Of a DNA stretch of 64,000 nt, positions 42,091-50,984 are shown piece after piece. The notes under the pieces are model-generated. The model saw only the letters and a list, made by a program, of their open reading frames with translations. It did no database searches and was not told the DNA's origin. The translations under genes and the position numbers were made by a program. Every line of letters starts with the position of its first letter. Position 1 is the stretch's first letter. The DNA is from Malonomonas sp036526255. GTDB lineage: Bacteria; Desulfobacterota; Desulfuromonadia; Desulfuromonadales; Geopsychrobacteraceae. The stretch is taken from NCBI GenBank assembly GCA_036526255.1, contig DATCYW010000009.1, positions 1 to 64,000 on the forward strand, written 5' to 3'.

Positions 42091-42696
42091 ATGTGGTGTG
42101 AAAAAATCGATCAGCAACTGCGTCAGGAGCTGCAGCGGATCAATCGGTCGGGGATGCAACAGGCGGTGGAGATGCTTTCGCGACTGCTGCGGCAGCCGGT
42201 GTGGATGGAGCTACCGGGCGCTTTAACGGTCGATCAGCTGGCGACCGAGATGGAGCCCGCTGACCCAGGTCTTGGTCTTTCCCTGGAGATCAACGGTGAA
42301 CTCAGCGGTGGTATGCTGCTGTTTTTCCCCCGACCGAGTGCGGTCTGGCTCAGCAGCCAGCTGCTGGGGGCCGACCAGCATGTTGACCTGCTGATAGAGC
42401 CGGCTCGTTCTACCCTTCAAGAGGTCGGCAACATTATCGCTTCGGCATTTCTCGCCAGTCTCGACGATCAACTGCAATTAAGGGCATTGCCTTCTCCGCC
42501 GAAAATATCCCTGGCGCCACTGGCAAGGTTGATCTCGCAGCAGCAACCGGAGCGACCGCTCTCCGCTCCGGTCCTCTGCAGTCGCCTCAGCTGCGCCGCA
42601 GATGACGTTATTCCTCTGCAGCTCAGCATCTATCTGTTCCCCGCCATCAACTCCCTTGAGCTGCTGCTGGCGCGGGTCTCTGGCGAAAATTCCTAA
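42091..42696 (+). CDS. CheC-like chemotaxis protein phosphatase
   Basis: About 201 residues. It contains one copy of the CheC/CheX/FliY phosphatase signature, with E and N spaced as required in LQEVGNIIASAFLASL (near residue 110), followed by a downstream Pro. CheC proteins normally have two such sites; here only one is evident. It would dephosphorylate CheY-P. The position right after cheA supports this. The ATG is one codon after a TTG. CheD, the usual partner of CheC, is not seen. Confidence 0.75.
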   Translation: MWCEKIDQQLRQELQRINRSGMQQAVEMLSRLLRQPVWMELPGALTVDQLATEMEPADPGLGLSLEINGELSGGMLLFFPRPSAVWLSSQLLGADQHVDLLIEPARSTLQEVGNIIASAFLASLDDQLQLRALPSPPKISLAPLARLISQQQPERPLSAPVLCSRLSCAADDVIPLQLSIYLFPAINSLELLLARVSGENS

Positions 42697-42763
42697 GTCT
42701 ATCTCTGTCACGTAAAAACTGTTAGAATCGCGCTTTCATCAATTGACCGGAGGTCACTTCATC

Positions 42764-43528
42764 ATGCGGATCAAGCTCTTTTTCGTGCTGTTTCTCTGCC
42801 TGCTGCCAACCATGAGTGTTGCAGCGAACACCAGCCTCAGCGATGTGATTCGAACTCTCGAGACCCCTTTTCAGCCGTCTGGTTCCGGTGGTGGCGGGAC
42901 AATCGAAGATTTTCAGGCCGAGTTTTTTCAAGAATCACAGATCGCTTCGCTCGACCGGGTGCAGCGCGGCGAAGGGAACGTCACCTTCAGGTTCGTCAGC
43001 CATGGTCGTGACCGGGTGCCGCAGGCCATGTTCCGTTGGGAGTACCGCCGGCCGGATATTCAGGAGATCGTCTCCGACGGCCGGACCCTGTGGGTCTATC
43101 TGCCGGAGAATCGTCAGGTCATCGAAAGCGACATCACCGAGGTTTCGCTGCGCCAGAGCGACAATCCGATCACTTTTCTCAGTGGTCTGGGCAACCTGTC
43201 GCGCGACTTCAACATTCGCTGGGGCGCTCCGAACAGCGACCGCGATGGCAATTACATCCTTGACCTGCAGCCGCGGCGCGGTTCGCAGTTGATTCAAACC
43301 CTGCAGATTGTTGTCGATCGCGACGCGGTCAGCGATTATCACAACAAACAGACCGGCCGGCTGTTTCCGATCCTGGCCACCCGGGTAACCGACCCGAACG
43401 GCAACCAGACCAGCATCGAGTTTCGTGAAATCCGCGTCAATCGCAACATCTCCGAACGGTTTTTCGCGTTTCGAACTCCGGCCGGGGTTGAAGTGGTGCG
43501 TCCGAGCGGCGATCAGTTGGGTTATTGA
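42764..43528 (+). CDS. lolA: Outer-membrane lipoprotein carrier protein LolA
   Basis: Periplasmic chaperone that ferries lipoproteins to the outer membrane. 254 residues from the ATG behind GGAGGT, with a signal peptide (FFVLFLCLLPTMSVAA). Family features: FQAEFFQESQIASLDRVQRGEG, FRWEYRRPDIQEIVSDGRTLWVYLPE and the late NGNQTSIEF. It is separated from the che genes by 67 bases and followed by a strong terminator, so it may be the operon's last gene or have its own promoter. Confidence 0.88.
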   Translation: MRIKLFFVLFLCLLPTMSVAANTSLSDVIRTLETPFQPSGSGGGGTIEDFQAEFFQESQIASLDRVQRGEGNVTFRFVSHGRDRVPQAMFRWEYRRPDIQEIVSDGRTLWVYLPENRQVIESDITEVSLRQSDNPITFLSGLGNLSRDFNIRWGAPNSDRDGNYILDLQPRRGSQLIQTLQIVVDRDAVSDYHNKQTGRLFPILATRVTDPNGNQTSIEFREIRVNRNISERFFAFRTPAGVEVVRPSGDQLGY

Positions 43529-43556
43529 TTCTTTTCTGCTGGACTGCAAAAGAATT

Positions 43557-43592
43557 AAACCGCTCCGGGAGTTTCTTCCCGGAGCGGTTTTG
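43557..43592. terminator. Terminator after lolA
   Basis: Fourteen-base perfect stem AAACCGCTCCGGGA / TCCCGGAGCGGTTT with a GTTTCT loop; only a short T run follows. Probably intrinsic. Confidence 0.88.
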
Positions 43593-43645
43593 TGCTATAA
43601 GCGACTGTTTTTCACAGGGTTAAACTGAACGAGAGGAGAAGCGAC

Positions 43646-44131
43646 ATGCCAAGTTTCGATATCGTATCCAAGGTGGATTTTCAGGAAGTTGACAACGCCG
43701 TCAATCAGGCGATTAAAGAGGTTGGTCAGCGTTACGATTTCAAAGGGACAGAAAACGAACTGACCCTGACCGATGAGTGTCTGACGATTCTGGCGGCTGA
43801 CGAGTATAAGCTGCAAGCGATTAAGGAGATCCTGATCGCCAAGCTGGTGCGGCGCAATGTGTCGCCGAAATGTTTTGATTATGGCAAAGAAGAATCCGCT
43901 TCCCACGGTGCTGTGCGGGTCAAGGCCGCTATGGTGCAGGGGATCAGCAAGGAGAAGGGCAAAGAGATCATAAAGCTGATCAAGGAGAGCAAACTCAAGG
44001 TTCAGGCGCAGATCATGGAAGACCAGGTGCGGGTCTCCGGCAAGAAGATCGATGATCTGCAGGAAGTGATGCAGCTGCTCAAAGGCAAAGACCTGGACAT
44101 CGAACTGCAGTACGAAAACCTGCGGTCCTAG
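43646..44131 (+). CDS. yajQ: YajQ family nucleotide-binding protein
   Basis: 161 residues matching the UPF0234/YajQ family throughout: MPSFDIVSKVDFQEVDNAVNQ, RYDFKGT, VSPKCFDYG and RVSGKKIDDLQEVM. Relatives bind nucleic acid or, in Xanthomonas, cyclic di-GMP. Function here is unproven. GAGAGGAG precedes the ATG. It is followed by rimO after 51 bases. Confidence 0.95.
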   Translation: MPSFDIVSKVDFQEVDNAVNQAIKEVGQRYDFKGTENELTLTDECLTILAADEYKLQAIKEILIAKLVRRNVSPKCFDYGKEESASHGAVRVKAAMVQGISKEKGKEIIKLIKESKLKVQAQIMEDQVRVSGKKIDDLQEVMQLLKGKDLDIELQYENLRS

Positions 44132-44182
44132 GCCGCGACAGGGCATTGCAAAAAACGCAATTCAACAACAGGAAACAGTTAC

Positions 44183-45529
44183 GTGGATAAATTTAAAGTC
44201 AGTCTGGTCAGCCTCGGTTGTCCGAAAAATCTGGTCGATGCCGAGGTGATGCTCGGACATCTGCCGCCCGACCGTTACGAAATCATCACTGACGACAGTC
44301 AGGCTGATATCATCGTCGTCAACACCTGCTCCTTTATCAACGATGCCAAGGAAGAGTCGGTCGACACTATTCTTGAGGTCGCCGACTACAAGCAGCAGGG
44401 CAACTGCAAACTGCTGGTGGTGACCGGCTGTTTGCCGCAGCGCTACAAGGATGAACTGCGCGAGCAGCTGCCCGAGGTTGACCTGTTCATGGGCACCGCC
44501 GAAGCTCCGCGAATTGTCGAACTGATCGAGCGGCAGCTGCAGCTGGATGCTCCCAGCGTCGAGATCGGGGTTCCCGACTATCTCTATGACCACGCGACGC
44601 CACGGGTCAATTCCACCCCTTTTTACAGCAGCTACATCAAGATCGCCGACGGCTGCGCCAACCACTGTTCGTACTGCATCATCCCGCAGCTGCGCGGTAC
44701 GCTGCGCTCGCGCAGTATCGACTCAGTGGTTCAGGAAGCGCAGAATCTGGCCGCCAAAGAGGTGCGCGAGATCAATCTGATTGCCCAGGACATCACCGCG
44801 TACGGGATGGACCGTGCGGATGGCGCGACCATTGAAAAGTTGCTGAAAGAGCTGGTAAAGGTCGATGGGATTGACTGGATTCGCCTTCTCTATGCCTATC
44901 CGGACGGTGTTTCCGATGAATTGATCGATCTTATCGCGACGGAACCGAAGATCTGCAACTATCTGGATATTCCAATCCAGCATATCGACGATCAGATTCT
45001 TGCTGAAATGAACCGTCGGGTCGGCGAACAGCAGGTACGTGATTTGCTGAAAAAGCTGCGCGAAAAAATCCCTGATCTGACCCTGCGGACCTCCTTTATT
45101 GTCGGTTTCCCCGGCGAAACCCGCGAACAGTTCGACAAGCTGCTGCAGTTTGTCGAAGAGGGGCATTTCGAGCGGGTCGGCGTATTCCGCTATTCGCGTG
45201 AAGAAGGAACAGCAGCGGCAACTTTGTCGAATCAGGTGCCGGCGCAAACCAAAAAGGGGCGGTTGAATCGGCTGATGAAGGCCCAGGCGCGGGTCTCTTT
45301 TGCGAAGAATCGTGCTCTGATCGGCCGGACCGAAACGGTGCTGGTCGAAGGTTTCAGCGAAGAGACCGACCTGTTGCTCAAAGGGCGCAGCGTCCGGCAG
45401 GCGCCGGATGTCGACGGACAGTACCTGATCACCGCCGGACAGGCCAATATCGGCCAACTGGTGCAGTTGAAGATCACCGATTCTTCTGAATACGACCTGA
45501 TCGGTGAAATCGTCGAAGAAACGGAGTAA
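44183..45529 (+). CDS. rimO: Ribosomal protein S12 methylthiotransferase RimO
   Basis: Radical-SAM enzyme that adds a methylthio group to Asp of ribosomal protein S12. 448 residues: the N-terminal UPF0004 cluster Cys (SLGCPKNLVDAE, NTCSFI, VTGCLPQ), the radical-SAM CxxxCxxC in GCANHCSYCIIPQ near residue 155, and a C-terminal TRAM domain. GTG start behind GGAAAC. The SLGCPKNLVDAE opening separates RimO from MiaB. Confidence 0.95.
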   Translation: MDKFKVSLVSLGCPKNLVDAEVMLGHLPPDRYEIITDDSQADIIVVNTCSFINDAKEESVDTILEVADYKQQGNCKLLVVTGCLPQRYKDELREQLPEVDLFMGTAEAPRIVELIERQLQLDAPSVEIGVPDYLYDHATPRVNSTPFYSSYIKIADGCANHCSYCIIPQLRGTLRSRSIDSVVQEAQNLAAKEVREINLIAQDITAYGMDRADGATIEKLLKELVKVDGIDWIRLLYAYPDGVSDELIDLIATEPKICNYLDIPIQHIDDQILAEMNRRVGEQQVRDLLKKLREKIPDLTLRTSFIVGFPGETREQFDKLLQFVEEGHFERVGVFRYSREEGTAAATLSNQVPAQTKKGRLNRLMKAQARVSFAKNRALIGRTETVLVEGFSEETDLLLKGRSVRQAPDVDGQYLITAGQANIGQLVQLKITDSSEYDLIGEIVEETE

Positions 45530-45632
45530 TTCGCTTGCCAGCCGCGGATTGCCACAATTTAGTGGTATGTTTAGCGGGTTATCTGAGTCCCATCTGCGTT
45601 GATCGCTGAGGAACTCCGCTAGGGAGGTAGAA

Positions 45633-46088
45633 GTGAAGTATCTGTTGGCTGGACTGCTGTTACTGCTGGCGTCCTGTGCGCCACCGAAAAGCGCCAGGCA
45701 GACCGCTGTCGACCAGTTATTGCCGCAGCTTTCGCAGCTGCCGGGCGCGGTTGTTGCTGCCACTGAACCCCCCAGCTTCAGCTATCCTGATCAAGTGATG
45801 TTCGGCAGCTATGCGGTTCTGCCGATGCCGGGCGGTCCGAAGCTGCTCAACCCGCTGGCCGTCTTTTTGAAACAACATCCCCAGCTGCGCTGGCAGGTCG
45901 ATGTCAGAGCGCAGACCGGTTACGGTGTTGAGTACGATCAGTCGCTGGCCGAAAAGCGCAGCGAACTGCTGGCGACCTACCTGCTCAGCAAAGGGGTGGC
46001 GCTGCAGGGCCTGTATTTTCAGCCTGTCGCCGCATCAGGCGACCAGCTGGTATTTACCCTGAAGCCAGATGAGGCGACATCCAACTAA
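45633..46088 (+). CDS. OmpA-like lipoprotein, short
   Basis: 151 residues starting at GTG behind AGGGAGG. A lipobox LLLASCAPP predicts lipid attachment at Cys15. The C-terminal half resembles a peptidoglycan-binding OmpA domain: AVFLKQHPQLRWQVDVRAQTGYGVEYDQSLAEKRS, where the Asn/Asp and Arg ligand positions look degenerate (VRAQTGYG instead of the usual GHTD). So binding to peptidoglycan is uncertain. Confidence 0.7.
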   Translation: MKYLLAGLLLLLASCAPPKSARQTAVDQLLPQLSQLPGAVVAATEPPSFSYPDQVMFGSYAVLPMPGGPKLLNPLAVFLKQHPQLRWQVDVRAQTGYGVEYDQSLAEKRSELLATYLLSKGVALQGLYFQPVAASGDQLVFTLKPDEATSN

Positions 46089-46105
46089 ATCCTCCGGAGG
46101 GTCCA

Positions 46106-47101
46106 ATGAAAGCAATTCTGCCCGTGGCCGGCAAGGGCACCCGCCTGCGCCCACACACCCACACCAAAGCCAAATCGCTGGTGCATGTTGCCGGCAAGAC
46201 CGTTCTGGAGCATATCATCGATCGGCTGCTGGTGGTCGAGGTCGACGAATTCATCTTCATTGTTGATGAGAACGGCCAGCAGATCAGCAACTTCATGCAG
46301 CGCAAGTTCCCCCATCTCAAATGCCACTACCTGATTCAGAAAGAGCGCCTCGGTCCGGCACATGCCGTCGCTCTGGCCGCGCCGGTGGTCAACGAGGGGG
46401 ATGACCTGCTGGTGGTCTTTAACGACACGATCTTTGTTGCCGATTTGGCCAAGATTCCGGAACTTTGCGCGGGTGCGGACGGACTGATCTATTCGAAAGA
46501 GGTCGAGGATTACCAGCGCTTCGGCGTCAACGTCGTCCGTGACGGCTTCATCGTCGATATGGTCGAAAAGCCGGATACGCCGATCTCCCGGCTGGCCCAG
46601 GTCGGTCTTTACTATCTGAAGGATGGAGCCGGGTTTTTGCGCTTCATCGGGGAAACCATCGCCGCCGGAGAGACGGTCAAAGGCGAATACTACCTGCCGT
46701 CGGTTTTCATGCGGATGATCGCCGCGGGCAAGCTGCTCAAGGCGCCGGAGATTGACGACTGGCTCGATTGCGGCAAGCCGGAAACGCTGCTCGAAACCAA
46801 CCGCTTTCTGCTGCAGGGGCGGCATCATAATCACGGCGAAGCGATCAACACTGTGCTGATCGAGCCGGTGCATATCGAGCGCGGGGCGCTGGTTAAAAAT
46901 TCGATTATCGGCCCGAACGTCTCGATTGCCGCCGGTAGTGTGGTCGAATCGAGCGTCATCCGCAACTCGATCCTCAATGCCGAAAACAAGGTCAGCAACA
47001 TGATTCTCGATCATTCACTGCTCGGTGATTCTGTCAGCCTGATCGGTTCGCCGCGCAAGATGAATATCGGTGACCACTCTCACATCGAAATGGACCAGTA
47101 G
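46106..47101 (+). CDS. Sugar nucleotidyltransferase with C-terminal beta-helix
   Basis: 331 residues. The nucleotidyltransferase signature is AILPVAGKGTRLRPHTHTKAK, and further substrate-site motifs are ERLGPAHAVALA and FNDTIF. The product resembles glucose-1-phosphate thymidylyl/uridylyltransferases (RmlA2 or GalU family). The C-terminal third (SIIGPNVSIAAGSVVESSVI) forms hexapeptide beta-helix turns. It makes an activated sugar for envelope polysaccharide; which one is unknown. The overlap-free 17-base gap from the lipoprotein gene suggests one operon. Confidence 0.85.
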   Translation: MKAILPVAGKGTRLRPHTHTKAKSLVHVAGKTVLEHIIDRLLVVEVDEFIFIVDENGQQISNFMQRKFPHLKCHYLIQKERLGPAHAVALAAPVVNEGDDLLVVFNDTIFVADLAKIPELCAGADGLIYSKEVEDYQRFGVNVVRDGFIVDMVEKPDTPISRLAQVGLYYLKDGAGFLRFIGETIAAGETVKGEYYLPSVFMRMIAAGKLLKAPEIDDWLDCGKPETLLETNRFLLQGRHHNHGEAINTVLIEPVHIERGALVKNSIIGPNVSIAAGSVVESSVIRNSILNAENKVSNMILDHSLLGDSVSLIGSPRKMNIGDHSHIEMDQ

Positions 47102-47221
47102 CGGGAGGGGCTGCGGAGTAGCTGGCGCTACACCTCGCTCCGAAGTTTGCGGGCGCCTTGTATCTGAAGCTTTTTACACAGCCCTTTATCCGGTTGTTGA
47201 ATTTATTGGAAAAGCGTTTTT

Positions 47222-48814
47222 ATGGAATATCAACAGTACCTGCCTTATCTGATCCCGCCGCTGCTTGGCGCTTTCATCGGTTATGTGACCAACTACATCG
47301 CCATCCGCATGCTGTTCCGGCCGCTTAAGCCATGGCGGATTTTTGGGCTGCGGCTGCCGCTGACGCCGGGGATTATCCCGTCCAAGCGGGGCGAGCTGGC
47401 GCAGAAGATGGGCGATATGGTCGGCGACCACCTGCTCACCGCCGATGATGTTGGCCGCGCCTTCGCCAAGGATTCGGTGCAGCGCGAACTGCGGCTGGCG
47501 GTGACCGACAAGCTGGGGGTGTTTCTCGACCGCGAACTGGGTCCGCTCGAAACGCTGGTGCCGGACCGGTTTCGCGGCCGCTTTCGCGAAGTGGTCGATC
47601 TGCTGCGGGCAAAACTGGTCAAGCTGATTTTCGCCTACCTGCAGAGTGACGAGTTTGAAACCAGGCTGCGCAGTTATCTGCAGCGGCAGGGGGATCAGCT
47701 GCTGGCGCGCGATCTGTCCAGTTTCCTCACCCCGGACCGTTATCGCGCCATTCAGCTGCATCTTGACGGCAAGCTAAGCAGCTTTATCCAGTCGCCGCAG
47801 ATGGCCGACATGGTCGGTAACTATATCGATCGTAAAACCGAAAAACTGCTCGCCAACGAACGGCCGCTGCGCGAACTGCTCCCCGCCGATTTGATTGAAC
47901 TGCTGCTGTCCCAGCTGGAAAAAGAGCTGCCGCCGCTGGTTGAAAAGTTCGGCGGGATGCTGCATGACCCGCAGTTCCGGGCGCGGCTGGTGAAAAAAGG
48001 GCAGGCGGCCATCGATTCCTTCCTCGACTCGCTGGGTGGATTGGCCGGCTTGCTCAGCGGCTTTATGGACCTGAATAAGATCTACGCCAAAATCCCTGAA
48101 TTTCTTGATAAAGCCGGAGACGAGATTGCCGGCTGGCTGCAGGAAGAGAAGACCCAGCGCCAGCTTGCTGGCATGTTGCGCGAGCGGGTTGACGGGCTGC
48201 TCGATCGTTCGCTGGCCAGCTATCTGGAGAACATGCCCTACGAAAAGGTCAACGGCGTGCGCCAGTTTATCCGCGGCCAGGTGGTCACGGCGGTACAGTC
48301 ACGGCGCACCGTCGACACGGCGCTGATCCTGACCGAGAGTGCCATCGATCGACTTAAGGACCGTTCCTTTGATAATCTGTTAAAAAGCAGCCTGCCTGAC
48401 GGTGGGGTGGAAAAGCTGCGCCAGCAACTGGCCGACAAGCTGCTGGAAGTGCTGCGTTCACCGCAGGCGCGTGCGGCGTTGGAAAACGTGCTGCGGGAGA
48501 AAAGTGAAGACTGGCTGTACCGCAAGCCGCTTGGCCTGCTGTCGGCAAAAATCCCTGCCGACCTGCGCCGCGAGCTGGAAACCGGGCTTTGCCAGCTGGT
48601 TGAAGAGCTGCTGAAGAAGGAAGCGCCGCGGCTGGTGGAAACCTTGAACGTGCAGCGGATGGTCGAAGAGAAGGTCAACAGCCTTGATCTGCTGCAGGTC
48701 GAGGGGCTGTTGATGGGGATCATGAAGGAGCAGTTCAAGTACATCAACCTGTTCGGCGCGCTGCTCGGCTTTTTGATCGGGCTGATGAACCTGCTGGCAT
48801 TGCGCTTCATGTAG
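47222..48814 (+). CDS. DUF445 family membrane protein
   Basis: 530 residues. The N-terminal hydrophobic stretch YLIPPLLGAFIGYVTNYIAIRMLFRPLK is the DUF445 hallmark, and a C-terminal helix (NLFGALLGFLIGLMNLLALRFM) completes a hairpin membrane topology; the middle is long, charged and probably helical. Function unknown, though relatives are linked to the envelope. The 120-base spacer before it contains a small hairpin without a T tract. Confidence 0.85.
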   Translation: MEYQQYLPYLIPPLLGAFIGYVTNYIAIRMLFRPLKPWRIFGLRLPLTPGIIPSKRGELAQKMGDMVGDHLLTADDVGRAFAKDSVQRELRLAVTDKLGVFLDRELGPLETLVPDRFRGRFREVVDLLRAKLVKLIFAYLQSDEFETRLRSYLQRQGDQLLARDLSSFLTPDRYRAIQLHLDGKLSSFIQSPQMADMVGNYIDRKTEKLLANERPLRELLPADLIELLLSQLEKELPPLVEKFGGMLHDPQFRARLVKKGQAAIDSFLDSLGGLAGLLSGFMDLNKIYAKIPEFLDKAGDEIAGWLQEEKTQRQLAGMLRERVDGLLDRSLASYLENMPYEKVNGVRQFIRGQVVTAVQSRRTVDTALILTESAIDRLKDRSFDNLLKSSLPDGGVEKLRQQLADKLLEVLRSPQARAALENVLREKSEDWLYRKPLGLLSAKIPADLRRELETGLCQLVEELLKKEAPRLVETLNVQRMVEEKVNSLDLLQVEGLLMGIMKEQFKYINLFGALLGFLIGLMNLLALRFM

Positions 48815-48838
48815 CAGCGTTTAGATTGGAGGTAAATT

Positions 48839-49309
48839 ATGCAACGGGCAACTTTTGCTGCGGGCTGTTTCTGGGGGGTGGAAGAGGCCTTCCGCACGCT
48901 GGACGGGGTTATGAAAACCGCGGTCGGCTATATGGGTGGCGCGACCGAAAATCCGACTTATCAGCAGGTCTGCACCGGCGAAACCGGCCACGCCGAAGTG
49001 GTTCAGCTTGAATATGATCCGGCCCTGATCAGTTATCAGCAGCTGCTCGAATGTTTCTGGCGCAAGCATAATCCAACCTGTCTCAACTTTCAGGGGTGGG
49101 ATGTCGGTAGCCAGTACCGCTCGGCGATCTTCTATCACAGCGAGGACCAGCGCTGCCAGGCGCAAGAATCAATGGCTGCGCTGGACGCCTCTGGACAATA
49201 CGAGGCCCCGGTTGTGACGGAAATAACCCCAGCCGGGCCATTCTGGCTGGCAGAAGACTATCATCAGCAATATATCCTCAAGCAGCAACCTGGCTACAGC
49301 TGTTCATAA
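48839..49309 (+). CDS. msrA: Peptide methionine sulfoxide reductase MsrA
   Basis: Repairs methionine-S-sulfoxide. 156 residues with the catalytic motif GCFWGVEEAF near residue 10, GYMGGATENPTYQQVCTGETGHAEVV, and the tail residues of a resolving Cys (GYSCS). Cytoplasmic: no signal peptide. Starts behind TTGGAGG. Confidence 0.95.
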   Translation: MQRATFAAGCFWGVEEAFRTLDGVMKTAVGYMGGATENPTYQQVCTGETGHAEVVQLEYDPALISYQQLLECFWRKHNPTCLNFQGWDVGSQYRSAIFYHSEDQRCQAQESMAALDASGQYEAPVVTEITPAGPFWLAEDYHQQYILKQQPGYSCS

Positions 49310-49321
49310 CGGAGCCGACCA

Positions 49322-50125
49322 ATCTTTCGCCGTCTGACCCAGTTACCGCGCCTGACCGACCTGCTGCAGCTCGCCGCGTTTGTGTTGCTGGCGGGCGGTT
49401 GCGCCTGGGGGCTGCTGCAGGGTGCAGAGAACCTTGGCTACAATTGGCACTGGGCGCGGGTGCCACGCTACCTGCTGCTGCACACCGAGCAGGGCTGGCA
49501 GGCCGGGCCGCTGCTGCAGGGGTTGTGGTTGACCCTGGAAATCACCGCCATCAGCCTGCTGCTTTCAATGGTTATCGGTCTGCTGACGGCGTTGATGCGC
49601 CTGGCGAACAGCCCGATGGCGCGCGGCATAGCCAGGGTCTATCTGGAGCTGATCCGCAATACCCCGCTATTGATTCAGATTTTCATCATCTACTTCGTCT
49701 TTGCGCCGATTCTCGATCTCGGCCGCTTCAGTTCTGCGGTGCTGGCGCTGAGCCTGTTTGAAGGCGCCTACGCCTCGGAGATCATCCGTGCCGGCATTCT
49801 GGCGATCCCCCGTGGCCAGTGGGAGGCCTCTGTCTCGCTCGGTTTGACCAATGCCCAGGGGTATCGCTGGATCATTTTGCCGCAGGCGCTGCGCCAGATG
49901 ATTCCACCGTTGACCAGTCAGGGGATTTCGCTGGTCAAGGATTCAGCGCTGGTTTCGACCATCGCCATCTACGATCTGACCATGCAGGGGCAGCAGATTA
50001 TCGCCGAAACCTTTCTGACCTTCGAAATCTGGTTTACGGTGGCGGCGATCTACCTGGCGGTCACCATCACGCTGTCCTTTCTGGTAAGCTATCTGGAGCG
50101 TTGGCTGGTGGTTTATAAAATTTAA
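49322..50125 (+). CDS. Polar amino acid ABC transporter permease
   Basis: HisM/GlnP-type inner-membrane permease. The EAA motif region is EASVSLGLTNAQGYRWIILPQALRQ. The first usual start codon is a GTG at 49382, but the frame stays open upstream and encodes FRRLTQLPRLTDLLQLAAF, a basic stretch plus the start of the first helix, which family members have. GGAG at 49311-49314 is 7 bases before an ATC at 49322, so an unusual ATC start (or CTG at 49334) is proposed; a sequencing error is also possible. The binding-protein gene follows and another permease after that. Confidence 0.75.
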   Translation: MFRRLTQLPRLTDLLQLAAFVLLAGGCAWGLLQGAENLGYNWHWARVPRYLLLHTEQGWQAGPLLQGLWLTLEITAISLLLSMVIGLLTALMRLANSPMARGIARVYLELIRNTPLLIQIFIIYFVFAPILDLGRFSSAVLALSLFEGAYASEIIRAGILAIPRGQWEASVSLGLTNAQGYRWIILPQALRQMIPPLTSQGISLVKDSALVSTIAIYDLTMQGQQIIAETFLTFEIWFTVAAIYLAVTITLSFLVSYLERWLVVYKI

Positions 50126-50148
50126 ATGTTCTGCACAAGGAGATGGTT

Positions 50149-50973
50149 ATGAGGTTAGGCATCGGGTTGTCACTGCTGTTGTTCGCTACGTTGTTGGCAG
50201 CGCCGCTCTGGGCGACAGAGGTTCGTCAGGAGCTGGTGCAACAGAGCACGCTGGAGCAGGTGGTGCAGAAAAATCAGCTGCGGGTCGGATTTTCCACTTT
50301 TGTCCCCTGGGCGATGAAGGATAAAACCGGCGGTTACACCGGCTTTGAGATCGAAGTCGCCAGGCAGTTGGCCGAGGATATGGGGGTCGAGGCGCAGTTC
50401 GTGCCGACCAAGTGGTCGGGGATTATCCCGGCGCTGTTGACCGGCAAGTTCGACATCATTATCGGTGGCATGGGGATTACCCCGCAGCGCAACCTGAAGG
50501 TCAACTTCAGCGATCCCTACGAATTCTCCGGCATGTCGCTGGTCGCTGATAAATCCCTGGCCGCCGGCCGCAGCGGTCTGGAGGCGTTCAACGATCCGCA
50601 GCTGACCATCGTCGCCCGCATCGGCACCACGGCTGCCGCCGCAGCCAAAAAGTACCTGCCGCTGGCGCAGCTGCGGCTGTTTGACGATGAGGGGCAGGCG
50701 TTGCAGGAGGTGCTCAACAAGCGCGCTGCGGCGATGGTTTCTTCGCAGCCGTTCCCCGAGTTTCAGGCCCTCAAGTATGCCGACAAGCTGTTTCTGCCGC
50801 TGGCCGGTAAAACCTTCACCCAGGAACCGATCGGCTTTGCGATCCGGAAAGGGGATGGTGATTTTCTCAATTTTCTGAATAACTGGATTCGGGTGCGTAA
50901 TGCCGACGGCTGGTTGCAGCAGCGCTACGACTTCTGGTTCACCACCCAAGACTGGAAAGCGCAGGTCGAATAG
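50149..50973 (+). CDS. Polar amino acid ABC transporter substrate-binding protein
   Basis: 274 residues. A signal peptide (LGIGLSLLLFATLLAAPLWA) precedes a family-3 solute-binding protein: LRVGFSTFVPWAMKDKTGGYTGFEIEVARQLA, DIIIGGMGITPQRN, IGTTAAAA and NNWIRVRNADGW. ATG behind AAGGAGATGGTT. The gene lies between two permease genes, and no ATPase gene is adjacent. Substrate unknown, probably an acidic or polar amino acid. Confidence 0.9.
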   Translation: MRLGIGLSLLLFATLLAAPLWATEVRQELVQQSTLEQVVQKNQLRVGFSTFVPWAMKDKTGGYTGFEIEVARQLAEDMGVEAQFVPTKWSGIIPALLTGKFDIIIGGMGITPQRNLKVNFSDPYEFSGMSLVADKSLAAGRSGLEAFNDPQLTIVARIGTTAAAAAKKYLPLAQLRLFDDEGQALQEVLNKRAAAMVSSQPFPEFQALKYADKLFLPLAGKTFTQEPIGFAIRKGDGDFLNFLNNWIRVRNADGWLQQRYDFWFTTQDWKAQVE

Positions 50974-50984
50974 GGGTTTGAGAC

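Noticed and set aside
46085..47014. 309-residue open frame on the minus strand
   Set aside because: Antisense to the nucleotidyltransferase gene, without recognisable motifs or a ribosome site.
47118..47131. Hairpin GTAGC-TGGC-GCTAC before the DUF445 gene
   Set aside because: Short stem without a T tract; not a convincing terminator.
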